A stretch of DNA of 64,000 nucleotides from Paenibacillus sophorae (GCF_018966525.1 NZ_CP076607.1:1488001-1552000), one strand, 5' to 3'. Counted from the first letter of the stretch, positions 51,279 through 59,940 are shown. Notes: generated by a model from the sequence alone, not told the origin. Numbers and translations are program-made.

Positions 51279-51310
51279 AAGGACCTGGACAGCTTATTGT
51301 TCAGGTCCTT
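51279..51310 (+). terminator. Terminator of the symporter gene
   Basis: The arms AAGGACCTG and CAGGTCCTT, extended by partial inner pairing, are followed by AATTTGG. The weak T tract lowers confidence. Confidence 0.6.
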
Positions 51311-51377
51311 AATTTGGTATTCATAAAGGATCCTAATTTCATGATTTAATGGTGACGGCCCGTTATCACGGGTGTGA

Positions 51378-51521
51378 CAAAATGCTCCTCAAGGAAACAA
51401 AGTCTTGTTCAAGAAAACGGCAGCCGAGGCGTTGGATGAACTGCACGGGATTGTAGTGTGAGCACGATGGAGAATACTCGGCATAAAAGACGCGCGGTAT
51501 TTGTAACCGGGCGTCTTTTTC
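51378..51521 (+). pseudogene. 3' remnant of an unidentified gene with its terminator
   Basis: A frame without a start (after a stop at about 51375) ends KVLFKKTAAEALDELHGIVV and a stop near 51460. It reads like a protein C-terminus, but I cannot name the family. It is followed at 51485-51521 by a strong terminator (AAAGACGC ... GCGTCTTTTT) that serves no other gene. The 51.24-51.56 kb gap therefore holds a decayed gene end. Confidence 0.4.
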
Positions 51522-51556
51522 TCATGCGGATTTGTCCGTAGTTTCCAGTAGTTAGA

Positions 51557-52147
51557 TTGAACATCTCACTATCTTTCAGTAATGTATTCTTTATACAAAG
51601 CAATGAGAAGCAGAATGCCCCATCCTGGCTTCAGAGGTACCTACCGTACCTCAAAGTGCTGCAAGTCAAGCAGGTTCTCGAAATCGGCTGCGGAAGAGGA
51701 AGCGATACACGGGTTCTTGTGGAGCATGGCTATCATGTGACTGCCACCGACTTTTCAGAAACTGCCCTTTCCATAGTCAGGCAAAAGGTGCCGGAAGCAA
51801 CCCTTGTCTTGCATGACACGCGGCAGCCTTTTCCTTTTGCGGACAGGTCTTTTGATGCGGTTATCGCCAGTCTGTCCTTGCACTACTTTGAAAAGGAATC
51901 GATGACCCGGATCGTCGCAGAAATCGGACGTATTCTGGGTCCCGGAGGTTTATTGCTTGTACGCCTGAACTCGGTAAATGATGCCGAAGCAGCGAAGCGG
52001 CATCCGATTGAACGTTATTATTACAGCCTGGACTCCTGCAGAGAACGGTTCGCGGATTGGAGTGAGAAGAGTCTGCAGGAAATTACCGAAGATTACTATG
52101 GAAAACCGAAAGTCATTATTGAAGGAATGTTCGAGCGCGTTCTATAA
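51557..52147 (+). CDS. Class I SAM-dependent methyltransferase, possibly 5'-truncated
   Basis: This 196-residue protein has motif I VLEIGCGRGSDTRVLVE, ATDFSETALSIV, and later FDAVIASLSLHYFEKESM and ILGPGGLLLVRLN. The start codon (TTG) has no convincing ribosome binding site, and the first 20 residues are unlike the family. The native start may have been lost together with the decayed gene just upstream. Substrate unknown. Confidence 0.65.
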   Translation: MNISLSFSNVFFIQSNEKQNAPSWLQRYLPYLKVLQVKQVLEIGCGRGSDTRVLVEHGYHVTATDFSETALSIVRQKVPEATLVLHDTRQPFPFADRSFDAVIASLSLHYFEKESMTRIVAEIGRILGPGGLLLVRLNSVNDAEAAKRHPIERYYYSLDSCRERFADWSEKSLQEITEDYYGKPKVIIEGMFERVL

Positions 52148-52167
52148 ATTTAAGTTCAGTACGGAAG

Positions 52168-52755
52168 TTGACAGCGTGTCAGTCCAGGGGATTTTTCATT
52201 CAAAAAATAACACCTCAACTGGATCAGCTGCCAAAAGAATGTAAGTACTTAAGCGATCTTTTGATACCGAACCCGAAGTCCCGCTCAGGGTACTCCCAAA
52301 TTGACCAGCTTGTTGTCTCGCCCTATGGATTATTTGTTATCGAGACCAAGAATTATAACGGTGAAATTAAGGGCGGGCGCAAAGATGAATATTGGACCGT
52401 CAGCAACCGATATAAAATGTATAACCCAATTAGGCAGAATTATGGGCACATCAAGGCGCTTGAATCTCATTTAGGCGAACATAAACCGGCAAAATATTTC
52501 TCTATGATTTCCTTCACCATGAGATGCAGATTCAGCATAGATCCGGAGCTTCGCAAGATCGGTTCGGACGAGCTTTCGATCAATATGCGGACCCCAAAGT
52601 CAGATCGGAGCATATTCAAAAAGCCAAAAATAACAGAGGTGGAGTATGAACAATCATCAACCGGAACGCGCCGGACTGGAGCGGCTGGAGTCGCAGGAAC
52701 GGTTAAACGGAATGCCTCCGGAGAAGCTGCTGAGCGTTGCGGGCCTTGGGAATGA
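52168..52755 (+). pseudogene. NERD-domain protein fragment
   Basis: The frame carries a NERD (nuclease-related) domain: SRSGYSQIDQLVVSPYGLFV followed by IETKNYNGEIKGG, with the conserved Asp, Glu and Lys of the restriction-like core. The start (GTG/TTG-type, MTACQSRGFF) lacks a clear ribosome binding site, the N-terminus is short, and the frame runs on into the next gene without its own stop. This indicates truncation. Meaningful similarity ends near KITEVEYEQ (about 52645). Most likely a decayed gene. Confidence 0.6.
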
Positions 52756-53224
52756 TGACGATATACTGGATATTGGAGCGGGGGGAGGGTATTTTACATT
52801 CTCCGCTGCGGAGCGGACGAAGGGGCGCGTGTACGCGGTGGATTCCTCGCCCTATATGCTGGATGTGCTGCGCGGCCGCGCCAAGGAATCGGCAAAGACC
52901 AACGTCGAAGTGGCCGAAGGCACCGCGGAGCACCTTCCGCTGAAAGATGGCGTTGTCGATTTGGCTATCGCGTCGCTCCTGCTGCATATTCTGAGTGCTC
53001 CCCAGCTAGGGATAAAGGAAATGCTTCGGGTGCTGAGGCCCGGCGGTAGAGGTCTAATCGTGGAGTGGCTGCACCCCCGCCCAGACGGGAAGCCCGGTCA
53101 CCGCATTCCTCTTGAGACGATGAGGCTTTATCTGGAGGCTTGCGGCGCACACATAGTCAGCGTGGATTTCTGGGCAGATACATTTTACTCCATTGTTTTC
53201 CGAACGCCTTTGCCCGCATCTTAA
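52646..53224 (+). CDS. UbiE-like SAM-dependent methyltransferase
   Basis: This 192-residue methyltransferase has motif I ILDIGAGGGYFTF, VYAVDSSPYMLDVL and HLPLKDGVVDLAIASLLLH, and ends VDFWADTFYSIVFRTPLPAS. The start is supported by AGAGGTGGAG. Small enzymes of this kind act on metabolites such as quinones or arsenite; the target is unknown. It overlaps the tail of the NERD fragment frame. Confidence 0.83.
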   Translation: MNNHQPERAGLERLESQERLNGMPPEKLLSVAGLGNDDDILDIGAGGGYFTFSAAERTKGRVYAVDSSPYMLDVLRGRAKESAKTNVEVAEGTAEHLPLKDGVVDLAIASLLLHILSAPQLGIKEMLRVLRPGGRGLIVEWLHPRPDGKPGHRIPLETMRLYLEACGAHIVSVDFWADTFYSIVFRTPLPAS

Positions 53225-53361
53225 AGAAGGATACTTTATTCTTTGAACTTGGATTTTTGCAAAAGGATGTATAATTGTTCCAAGCAACCCACTGCCCAGC
53301 AAGCAGCAAGTCGGTCCTCGGGGCCAAGTCATATGTACGTGTATAGCAGAAAACGGAGTTG

Positions 53362-54384
53362 ATGATGATGTCTTTTGAACATTTATCGGGTAAAAAAGTG
53401 AAATTTGATATTGTAAATAAAAATGGCGCCGTGTTAGTGCCTGCCGACTCCGTCCTCAATGAGGATACTCTCCGTTTGCTTCAGCAGCATGAGATCAACC
53501 CCTTCGATGTTCTCGTTCAAGCTGCAGAGGATCATACGCCGCCGGGTTCTCCTTCGAAGCTGATCCAAGAGGCCGCAAACTATTCCAAACATTTGTATGA
53601 CCGGCTTCAATACGACCGCAAGGTGCCCCTGATCGAAATCAAGAACCAACTCATCCCCGTTGTACGCCAAATCTCCAGGCATCCCGATCTATTAGAGCTT
53701 TTCGAGTCCGTCAAAGCGAAGGATGAATACACTCATCAGCATAATATCGGCGTGGGAGTACTGTCCACACTAATCGGGCAGTGGCTGAATCTTGAGGAGT
53801 CGGAACTTGCGCTGCTGTCGCTGGCGGCCACCATTCATGATATCGGCAAGGTCCGGATCCCGCAAGAGGTTCTACTAAAGCCGGGAAAGCTGACGAAAGA
53901 AGAGTTTGATGAAATGAAGCGGCATACCATATACGGATACGAGATACTCAAAGGAACAGTCGGCTTAAGTCCGCGTGTCATGCTTGTCGCTTTGCAGCAT
54001 CATGAACGGTTAGATGGAACAGGTTATCCCTTGCATCTAAAAAAAGGGGAAATTGATTTATGGAGCCAGATTGTTGCGGTTGCGGATGTGTTCCATGCGA
54101 TTTCGTCCAAGCGGCCGTATCAGGATCCAATGCCTTTTTACAAAGTCGTAACTCTGATGCGTCAAGGCTCGTTTGGTGAGCTGAATCCGGAAATTGTCTC
54201 GCTTCTTCTGGATAAATTTATTAATGCGCTGCTCGGGAAAAAAGTTGTGCTGACGGACGGGTGTTTGGCTGAAGTGGTTCACATTAACTCTCTCGACGAC
54301 CTGCATCCCCTGGTTAAGATTGAGGATTCCCTGCTTGATTTAAGCCGAAACAGAGATATTCATATCCAGCAAATCCTGAGCTAG
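53362..54384 (+). CDS. HD-GYP domain protein (predicted c-di-GMP phosphodiesterase)
   Basis: This 340-residue cytosolic protein has an N-terminal uncharacterised region and then an HD-GYP domain: HQHNIGVG, TIHDIGKVRIP (HD), KRHTIYGYEIL, HHERLDGTGYP (the GYP motif as GTGYP) and QIVAVADVFHAI. HD-GYP enzymes degrade cyclic di-GMP. The metal ligands and the GYP signature appear intact, so it is probably active. Several ATGs follow one another at the start; CGGAG precedes them. It is monocistronic with a clear terminator. Confidence 0.9.
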   Translation: MMMSFEHLSGKKVKFDIVNKNGAVLVPADSVLNEDTLRLLQQHEINPFDVLVQAAEDHTPPGSPSKLIQEAANYSKHLYDRLQYDRKVPLIEIKNQLIPVVRQISRHPDLLELFESVKAKDEYTHQHNIGVGVLSTLIGQWLNLEESELALLSLAATIHDIGKVRIPQEVLLKPGKLTKEEFDEMKRHTIYGYEILKGTVGLSPRVMLVALQHHERLDGTGYPLHLKKGEIDLWSQIVAVADVFHAISSKRPYQDPMPFYKVVTLMRQGSFGELNPEIVSLLLDKFINALLGKKVVLTDGCLAEVVHINSLDDLHPLVKIEDSLLDLSRNRDIHIQQILS

Positions 54385-54408
54385 GGAATCGGGAGTGTTG
54401 TGTAAAAG

Positions 54409-54452
54409 AGAAACGGCTGCCTTCATGGGATGAGGCGCAGCCGTTTCTTTTT
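54409..54452 (+). terminator. Terminator of the HD-GYP gene
   Basis: The arms AGAAACGGCTGC / GCAGCCGTTTCT enclose about 17 bases and are followed by TTTTGC. Confidence 0.9.
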
Positions 54453-54592
54453 GCATAAGGCGTTTATCCGGGGGGCGGTGCGCAAGGGGGACGTGTCAGA
54501 AGCAACACTTTTTTACGTATGGCTGGCGATGGCTTTCCTTCCTGCATCATGGTATAGTGGACACGAAAAAGCAAAGAGAATGGAGAACCTTC

Positions 54593-56086
54593 ATGAATGA
54601 ACACAAGCGTCCCTCCAAGGGAAACGCATCATATAGCGGACATCCGGGGGCCAAAGGCTCCGGGTATAAACGGCGCTCAGACCGGACACCGGCAGCAGCG
54701 AGCCGGGAGAATGCTGAAGAACTCCGCACCGGAGACCGGATCGTTGTCACAGTCAAGCGGCTCGGCATTAACGGTGAAGGCATAGGATATTACCGGCGCA
54801 AGGCCGTGTTTATTGATGGGGCGCTGCCGGAGGAAGTCGTTAAAGCTGAGGTGACGCAGCTTCAGCCGAAGTTCATCAAGGCCCGGCTGCTGGAGGTGGA
54901 GAAACGGTCTCCCGACCGAATCGAACCTCCCTGTCCGGTGTTCGGGATCTGCGGCGGCTGTCAGATTCAGCATATTTCCTACGAAGGCCAGCTGCGGGCT
55001 AAGACGGAGCTTGTGCGTGAGGCATTTTCCCGTTATGCCGGTCTGGAAGACGTGAAGATCAAGCCAATGCTCGGTATGGAGCATCCGTGGAATTACCGCA
55101 ACAAGGCCCAGCTTCAACTGAAGCGAAAGGGAAATGAAGTTATCGCCGGTCTGTACGAGGCGGGAAGCCATGATATTGTCGACATCAGCGGCTGTCCGAT
55201 TCAGCATCCGAAGGTCAACGACGCGGTGGAAAAAGTAAAATCGGTGCTGGAAGAGCTGCAAATTCCGCTGCATAAGGAGAACGGCGCCAAGGACGGCGTG
55301 CGGACGATCGTGGTCCGGTACGGCTTCCAGTCCGGCCACCTGCAGGTGACGCTTGTCGCCGTGAGCCCGAGGCTGCCCCGCCAGAACGACCTGGTCCGCC
55401 TTCTTCGCTTAACGCTGCCGGATGTGATTGGAATCGCCTTAAATGTCAATCCGAAGAAGACCCCGCTCATCTTCGGCGACCGGACGATTACCCTGTGGGG
55501 CGAAGACACGATGGAGGAGTCGCTGGGCGATTTGGAATTTTCGCTGTCGCCGCGCGCGTTCTTCCAGCTCAATCCGCAGCAGACGGTCAAGCTGTACGAA
55601 TCGGTACGCGCGGCTGCCGGCCTGACCGGCAGGGAGACGGTGGTCGATGCCTACTGCGGCACCGGTACGATCGGGCTGTGGCTCTCGCCGTATGCCAAGG
55701 AAGTGCGCGGCATCGAAGCGATCCCGGAAGCGGTGGAGGATGCGAAGCAGAATGCGGCCCGCAACGGCCGCAGCAACGTCAGCTTCCATACCGGAGCAGC
55801 CGAGGAGCTGCTGCCGCGCTGGGCCAAGGCCGGCCTAACCCCGGACGTCATCGTCGCCGACCCGCCCCGGACCGGACTTGATCCTCGGTTCCTGGAAGCG
55901 GTGCTGCGAACCAAGCCGAACCGGTTCGTCTATGTCTCCTGCAATCCTTCGACCCTGGCGAAAGATTGCAAGGTACTGCTGGACGGCGGCTATGCCATCG
56001 AGTGGGTCCAGCCTGTGGATATGTTCCCGCAGACGAGTCGTGTGGAGGTTACAGTAACACTTGAAAGAAAAGATACAGCCCGATAG
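54593..56086 (+). CDS. rlmD: 23S rRNA (uracil-C5)-methyltransferase RlmD/RlmCD type, 3' end replaced by element DNA
   Basis: This 497-residue RNA m5U methyltransferase (RumA family) has an N-terminal basic tail, then a TRAM domain (TGDRIVVTVKRLGINGEGIG), a Fe-S cysteine set (CPVFGICGGCQIQH), motif I VVDAYCGTGTIGLWL, DPPRTGLD and the catalytic cysteine in VYVSCNPSTLAKDC. The start is the ATG at 54593 with TGGAGA upstream. The last codons after RVE (from 56048) come from the inserted mobile element and give VTVTLERKDTAR. The native ending, reconstructed from 62453-62482, would be CCSLLVRKY. Function is probably retained. Confidence 0.93.
   Translation: MNEHKRPSKGNASYSGHPGAKGSGYKRRSDRTPAAASRENAEELRTGDRIVVTVKRLGINGEGIGYYRRKAVFIDGALPEEVVKAEVTQLQPKFIKARLLEVEKRSPDRIEPPCPVFGICGGCQIQHISYEGQLRAKTELVREAFSRYAGLEDVKIKPMLGMEHPWNYRNKAQLQLKRKGNEVIAGLYEAGSHDIVDISGCPIQHPKVNDAVEKVKSVLEELQIPLHKENGAKDGVRTIVVRYGFQSGHLQVTLVAVSPRLPRQNDLVRLLRLTLPDVIGIALNVNPKKTPLIFGDRTITLWGEDTMEESLGDLEFSLSPRAFFQLNPQQTVKLYESVRAAAGLTGRETVVDAYCGTGTIGLWLSPYAKEVRGIEAIPEAVEDAKQNAARNGRSNVSFHTGAAEELLPRWAKAGLTPDVIVADPPRTGLDPRFLEAVLRTKPNRFVYVSCNPSTLAKDCKVLLDGGYAIEWVQPVDMFPQTSRVEVTVTLERKDTAR
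56041..56047 (+). other. Left attachment junction (attL core) in rlmD
   Basis: TGTGGAG codes the Val-Glu of RVE in rlmD. Sequence to the left (GACGAGTCG) is chromosomal; sequence to the right (GTTACAGTAACAC) belongs to the element. Confidence 0.65.
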
Positions 56087-56149
56087 AATGTACCTTAGTT
56101 GGTGGCGTAAGGATTGGAAAGGTTATAGTGAATCTTAATCCTTTCGCCT

Positions 56150-57631
56150 TCAAACACTTCGATTTTGTGGATTAACCGTTGTAGGACTTGTTTCATTACT
56201 TGCTCGTCGTCGAAGTTCAAGCGTAATGAAACGTCCTACTTCTTTTTTGAATGCATGTAACTGTTGATCGAAATTCTGTTTTGATTCCAACGCCAATATT
56301 AGCTCTGCCTTTTTGTTTGCAAGGTCTTCTTGCTGTTGGGTAATACGTTCGTTCTGTTGCTTAAACTGCTCTGTTGTTATTACCTTGTCAACATGCAAGG
56401 TCAATAAGCTATCGAAGCGGGCGTTAGTCTCGTTAATTTGCTTTTCAAGCCGCTTCAATTCCTTCGTTACTGCAACTTGGGATTCCGCGACCTTGCCTTC
56501 GACGACACCGAATAGCGTTTCTGCCTTAACGGTATCCTTGGCTATGGCTTGCAAGTCTTCTCTTACGGCTTTAAGAAGCTTCTGCTGTTCGATAATGTGG
56601 GACGAACAAAAAGCGGACGTATGCTTTACGTAACCGCCGCAAACATAAGCCCCGTTACGCCTGTCGGGTTTAAAGTGCATCCCGCTTCCGCAATCAGAAC
56701 ACTTGACGATATACGAGAACAGGCTTTCTTTGCCGTTACTCTTGTGTTTGCCCCGCTTCTTCATGAGTTCTTGGACGGCTATAAAGTCTTCTTCTGCAAT
56801 TAACGCAGGATGGGCGTCATCAGTAACAATTTGTTGGTCGGCTTCGATTTTACGTCTTACTTTGTAAAGTTCGGACTCCGCTAACGTTCCCGTCGTTTCT
56901 TCCCTACGGAATACAAGTTTGCCAACGTACACAGGATTGTTAAGAATGCCTTTAATGGTGTTTTGTTGCCATCTTGTCCCCGCATTCGCAGCACCTGCCG
57001 TCGCTCTTGGCGTCGGAACGCCTTTCCGCATAAGGAAGTTGCATATTTTGAACATGCCCCAACCTCTATGATGGTAAAGTCGGAAGATCTCGCGTACCAC
57101 AGGCGCGGCGACTTCATCTACCTCGTATTTATTCGTCACTGGATTTACCATATAGCCGAAAGGTGGAACGGATACCCTTCGACTGCCTTCCCTTGCGCTT
57201 GCCTGTAAACCCAGCTTGATACGTTCCGACAATTTGGCGTTCTCGTCTTCCGCAAGAATAGCCTTCAAGTTGAACATTAACCTACTCTTGCTTGTGTCGG
57301 TGTCGTAACTGTCTTCGGGCAGGATTAGGCGTACCGGGATACGTTCCAATTGGTCGGCAAGTTGCATACTGTTTAGCGTATTCCGTCCTAGACGCGAGAC
57401 CGACTTTGCAATTACAACGTCAAACTTTTTGCGCTTTGCATCCGCTAACAGGCGTTGAATTTCTGAACGATTCTTAAAGCCAGAACCGCTTATTCCGTTG
57501 TCAATGTACCGTTCAACAACTGTAAAACCGTATTCCTTAGCGATATGTTCAGCTAAGGCTATTTGGTTTTGAAGGCTGTTTTTCTGTTCTTCTCTCTTAG
57601 TGCTTATTCGTGCGTATATTGCGCATTTCAT
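56150..57631 (-). CDS. Large serine recombinase (integrase), frameshifted near its C-terminus
   Basis: This integrase has the catalytic domain CAIYARISTKREEQKNSLQN (nucleophile Ser10), then VVIAKSVSRLGRN, a recombinase domain (VNPVTNKYEVDEVAAPVVRE), a zinc-ribbon (KCSDCGSGMHFKPDRR ... CGGYVKHTSAFCSSH) and a coiled coil. As read it ends in RRRASNETSP... at 56150. Shifting by one base near 56219 gives FDDEQVMKQVLQRLIHKIEV, GERIKIHYNLSNP and a stop at 56097, which is the usual ending of this family. The gene thus carries a one-base indel, and activity is uncertain. It sits beside attL, as is normal for an integrase. Confidence 0.85.
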   Translation of the reverse strand: MKCAIYARISTKREEQKNSLQNQIALAEHIAKEYGFTVVERYIDNGISGSGFKNRSEIQRLLADAKRKKFDVVIAKSVSRLGRNTLNSMQLADQLERIPVRLILPEDSYDTDTSKSRLMFNLKAILAEDENAKLSERIKLGLQASAREGSRRVSVPPFGYMVNPVTNKYEVDEVAAPVVREIFRLYHHRGWGMFKICNFLMRKGVPTPRATAGAANAGTRWQQNTIKGILNNPVYVGKLVFRREETTGTLAESELYKVRRKIEADQQIVTDDAHPALIAEEDFIAVQELMKKRGKHKSNGKESLFSYIVKCSDCGSGMHFKPDRRNGAYVCGGYVKHTSAFCSSHIIEQQKLLKAVREDLQAIAKDTVKAETLFGVVEGKVAESQVAVTKELKRLEKQINETNARFDSLLTLHVDKVITTEQFKQQNERITQQQEDLANKKAELILALESKQNFDQQLHAFKKEVGRFITLELRRRASNETSPTTVNPQNRSV

Positions 57632-57786
57632 TGTTTTGCCGCTCCTTCTGATTTGGAAGGAATGGCATTTGCCCTTTCTTCATCGTAATTAGTTGAAAGA
57701 ATGCTGTCAATTTGATTCCGAAGTAATGCGGCTAACACATCTTCAAGTTTATCGGTTCCGTTAAACGTTCTCTCGATGATTTTCAT
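57628..57786 (-). CDS. Small protein co-translated with the integrase
   Basis: This 52-residue ORF begins MKIIERTFNGTDKLEDVLAA behind AGGGG and ends by overlapping the integrase start (ATGA), so the two are coupled. It is acidic in the middle and basic at the end (SKSEGAAKQ) and has no cysteine. I do not recognise it. A recombination directionality factor or integrase regulator is possible by position. Confidence 0.6.
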   Translation of the reverse strand: MKIIERTFNGTDKLEDVLAALLRNQIDSILSTNYDEERANAIPSKSEGAAKQ

Positions 57787-57969
57787 AATACACAACCCCT
57801 TGTCGTGTTTGGTTGCGTGTCTATGTCGCGGCGATCATTTGTAATGTGACGTCCGGTATGCGCAATTAATTTTGACTTTACCCGTCACACGACACATTCT
57901 CCCGGCGACATAGTGAGATGCGCAAAGCAATAGCGCAACGAAATTTTACATTCGCGGAGGATGATTAGA

Positions 57970-58536
57970 ATGAACGAGACAAACGAACAGCACCATGAAC
58001 AGGAAATTTTCTTCAAGGTCGGCGTATTGGCGATTCGCAAGAACGGATTGTTGAAAAGAATAGACGCGGACGGCTTTACGACGCTTGCGGCTATCGCTTC
58101 CTTTATGAACGAAGACGGCGTATGCTATCCGACGCAAGAAACGCTTGCCGACATTATGGGCGTTACGCGACAAGCCGCTAATGCGCGGGTCGGTCGCTTG
58201 CTAAAGATACTTCTTGACGATGGGACGCCAATTATCGAACGATCATGGAAGTATACCGGGACGAATAAGCGGGCGGTGTATCGTGTCAATTTTGCCTGCG
58301 GTATACGTATGGGACGCAGTGTAATGTCCGCGACGTTTGACAGCGATAGTCAATTTGAATTGCGTACCCCTGCAAGCAAAGGCGACTTTACCCTATGCAA
58401 CGGAAGCGGACAGGAAGAAGAACTAAAAGATCTTAAAGAAGAACCAATTCAAGAAGAACCAGTTATTCCGATTAAATATAGTGACGATATGTTCGAGGAT
58501 GAATGGAATAAGTTCATAAATAGATTCCAGAAATAA
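57970..58536 (+). CDS. Winged-helix DNA-binding protein of the element
   Basis: This 188-residue protein has an N-terminal winged helix like that of helix-turn-helix replication/phage initiators: LTTLAAIASFMNEDGVCYPT, then QETLADIMGVTRQAANARVG and RLLKILLDDG. Glu-rich linkers and a C-terminal tail (YSDDMFEDEWNKFINRFQ) resemble the end of DnaD/RepA-type initiators. The start follows CGGAGG. It is divergent from the integrase operon. A dyad CTATGTCGC ... GCGACATAG (about 57821-57915) lies in the intergenic region and may be its operator. Replication or regulation of excision are the plausible roles. Confidence 0.72.
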   Translation: MNETNEQHHEQEIFFKVGVLAIRKNGLLKRIDADGFTTLAAIASFMNEDGVCYPTQETLADIMGVTRQAANARVGRLLKILLDDGTPIIERSWKYTGTNKRAVYRVNFACGIRMGRSVMSATFDSDSQFELRTPASKGDFTLCNGSGQEEELKDLKEEPIQEEPVIPIKYSDDMFEDEWNKFINRFQK

Positions 58537-58807
58537 AAGTATCGGACTAAGCAATCCGACATAGAACGTCGTCTTGTTTAGTCCGAGCGCAAGCGCAACA
58601 GTTTTAACAATCATAACGATATTTGAAAAGAAGGCAATGACATATATACATTACGTTAGATCTTAAGTGATATTTGCATAAATATAAAAATAGCTGTGAC
58701 AAGTGTCTTAAATGTCCGGCTTTTAAAAATATACAATGTAGCTCACTTTTGACGGAAATTAACGATGAAACCCGCTCCCCACTTGGGTTTGACGGTATGT
58801 CGTATTT

Positions 58808-58964
58808 TCGCAAAATGGGCATCTTTTTTATGTCCATGCGACATTCTGAAATATTCGCAAAAAGTATACCTTTTGCGGCATTCAATAAGCGCCCCTTTTC
58901 CGTGTCGCAAAACGTTGATTTCGTTACTTTTGATATGTCGCAAAACTAAATTGACATTTTGCGA
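58808..58964. repeat. Array of six TCGCAAAA boxes, candidate resolution site
   Basis: TCGCAAAA occurs at 58808, 58855, 58905 and 58938 on the plus strand and as TTTTGCGR at 58871 and 58957. The last two form a dyad (TCGCAAAA, 11 bases, TTTTGCGA; 27 bp) close to the size of a serine-resolvase subsite, and 58855/58871 form a shorter dyad. It lies directly upstream of the small serine recombinase gene, as res sites do. The rest of 58.54-59.0 kb is AT-rich with no gene I can support. Confidence 0.6.
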
Positions 58965-59012
58965 TATTTTACCCATACTGGAATTACCGATATCCAGCTA
59001 GGGGGAACCGAA

Positions 59013-59660
59013 ATGAATAAAACATTCGCATATATTCGGGTTAGTTCCAAAGACCAGAACGAAGCCCGTCAACTTGAAGCAATGGAAGCGCTTGGAATCA
59101 ATGAACGGGACGTATACATAGACAAACAATCCGGGAAGGACTTCAACCGTCCGAAGTATCAAGCGTTAAAGGCGACGCTACGCCAGGGCGATACGCTGTA
59201 TATCAAGGAACTTGATCGTCTCGGGCGTAATGCAGATGAAATCAAAAGCGAATGGCAGGAGATCACACAAGAGATCGGTGCATATATCGTCGTCATTGAT
59301 ATGCCCGTCTTGGATACGCGCCCGAGGGATAACGGTATGGGCGAAATGGAAAAGTTGATTTCGAATATCGTCTTGGAATTGCTTTCGTACATGGCGCAGA
59401 AGGAACGCGATTCTATACGCATTAGACAAGCCGAAGGAATCGCGGCAGCTAAGAAGGAAGGTAAGCGGTTCGGACGACCGCGCCAAGGTATTACCGAAAA
59501 CTTCATTAAGGCTTACGAACAATGGAAGGTTCAAGGCGAAATTTCCGCCGTTCGCGCTATGGAATGGGCGGGCATGACGAAAGATACTTTCTATCGACGC
59601 GTGAAGGAATACGAAGCACAGATCAACGTATACACGCAGGAAGGCAGCGATAACGTATGA
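59013..59660 (+). CDS. Small serine recombinase (resolvase/invertase family)
   Basis: This 215-residue resolvase has FAYIRVSSKDQNEARQLEAM (catalytic Ser in RVSS), YIDKQSGKDFNRPKY, YIKELDRLGRNADEI and a C-terminal helix-turn-helix (GEISAVRAMEWAGMTKDTFY). The start MNKTFAYIRV follows GGGGGGAACC. It is the normal size for Tn3-type resolvases and lacks the large C-terminal part of the integrase. It probably acts on the TCGCAAAA-box array upstream, to resolve multimers or to invert or excise a segment. It overlaps the next tiny ORF by ATGA. Confidence 0.9.
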   Translation: MNKTFAYIRVSSKDQNEARQLEAMEALGINERDVYIDKQSGKDFNRPKYQALKATLRQGDTLYIKELDRLGRNADEIKSEWQEITQEIGAYIVVIDMPVLDTRPRDNGMGEMEKLISNIVLELLSYMAQKERDSIRIRQAEGIAAAKKEGKRFGRPRQGITENFIKAYEQWKVQGEISAVRAMEWAGMTKDTFYRRVKEYEAQINVYTQEGSDNV

Positions 59661-59694
59661 TTAACTTCGTTGAGGGGAAACGTATCCCGCCGTA

Positions 59695-59832
59695 TTGAAT
59701 CGCAAGAATACCGCCTTCTATGTCGTCGAGATCGACGCCCGGATTAGCGAAGCCTTAATTGTATGGACGGATGGAAATACAGAAGAATGGGCGTATTTAA
59801 GCGATTTGAAACGATGGATTGACGTCGAATAA
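59695..59832 (+). CDS. Small ORF coupled to a 13-residue leader ORF
   Basis: After the resolvase an ATGA overlap opens a 13-codon ORF (MINFVEGKRIPPY, 59657-59698). Its TGA overlaps a TTG start (TTGA) of this 45-residue ORF, which contains FYVVEIDARISEALIVWTDG and ends WAYLSDLKRWIDVE. GAGGGG lies upstream. The pair could be one gene split by a frameshift or two coupled peptides. The residue pattern is protein-like, but the family is unknown. Confidence 0.45.
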   Translation: MNRKNTAFYVVEIDARISEALIVWTDGNTEEWAYLSDLKRWIDVE

Positions 59833-59845
59833 TCGGCGTCTTTTT
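59821..59845 (+). terminator. Terminator after the resolvase transcript
   Basis: GACG-t-CGA, loop ATAA and TCG-g-CGTC are followed by TTTTTC; the hairpin overlaps the end of the small ORF. Confidence 0.7.
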
Positions 59846-59914
59846 CGGTTTGAATATTAATATTCAAAGACAATCAAGAAGGGCTGCATGTGGAAGAGGG
59901 AACTGGTGTAAGAA
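59826..59914 (+). repeat. Left copy of an imperfect direct repeat flanking the BlaI/M56 pair
   Basis: The segment running ATAATCGGCGTCTTTTTCGG ... GGGAACTGGTGTAAG aligns over about 85 bases with 62058-62137 (ATGATCGGCGTCTATTCG ... GGGGGAATTGGTGTATG), with shared blocks ATCGGCGTCT, TTTGAA, GAAGGG and GGTGTA. The regulator pair sits between the copies. Confidence 0.5.
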
Positions 59915-59940
59915 AATTACAGGACTCTATCGACAAAAAG

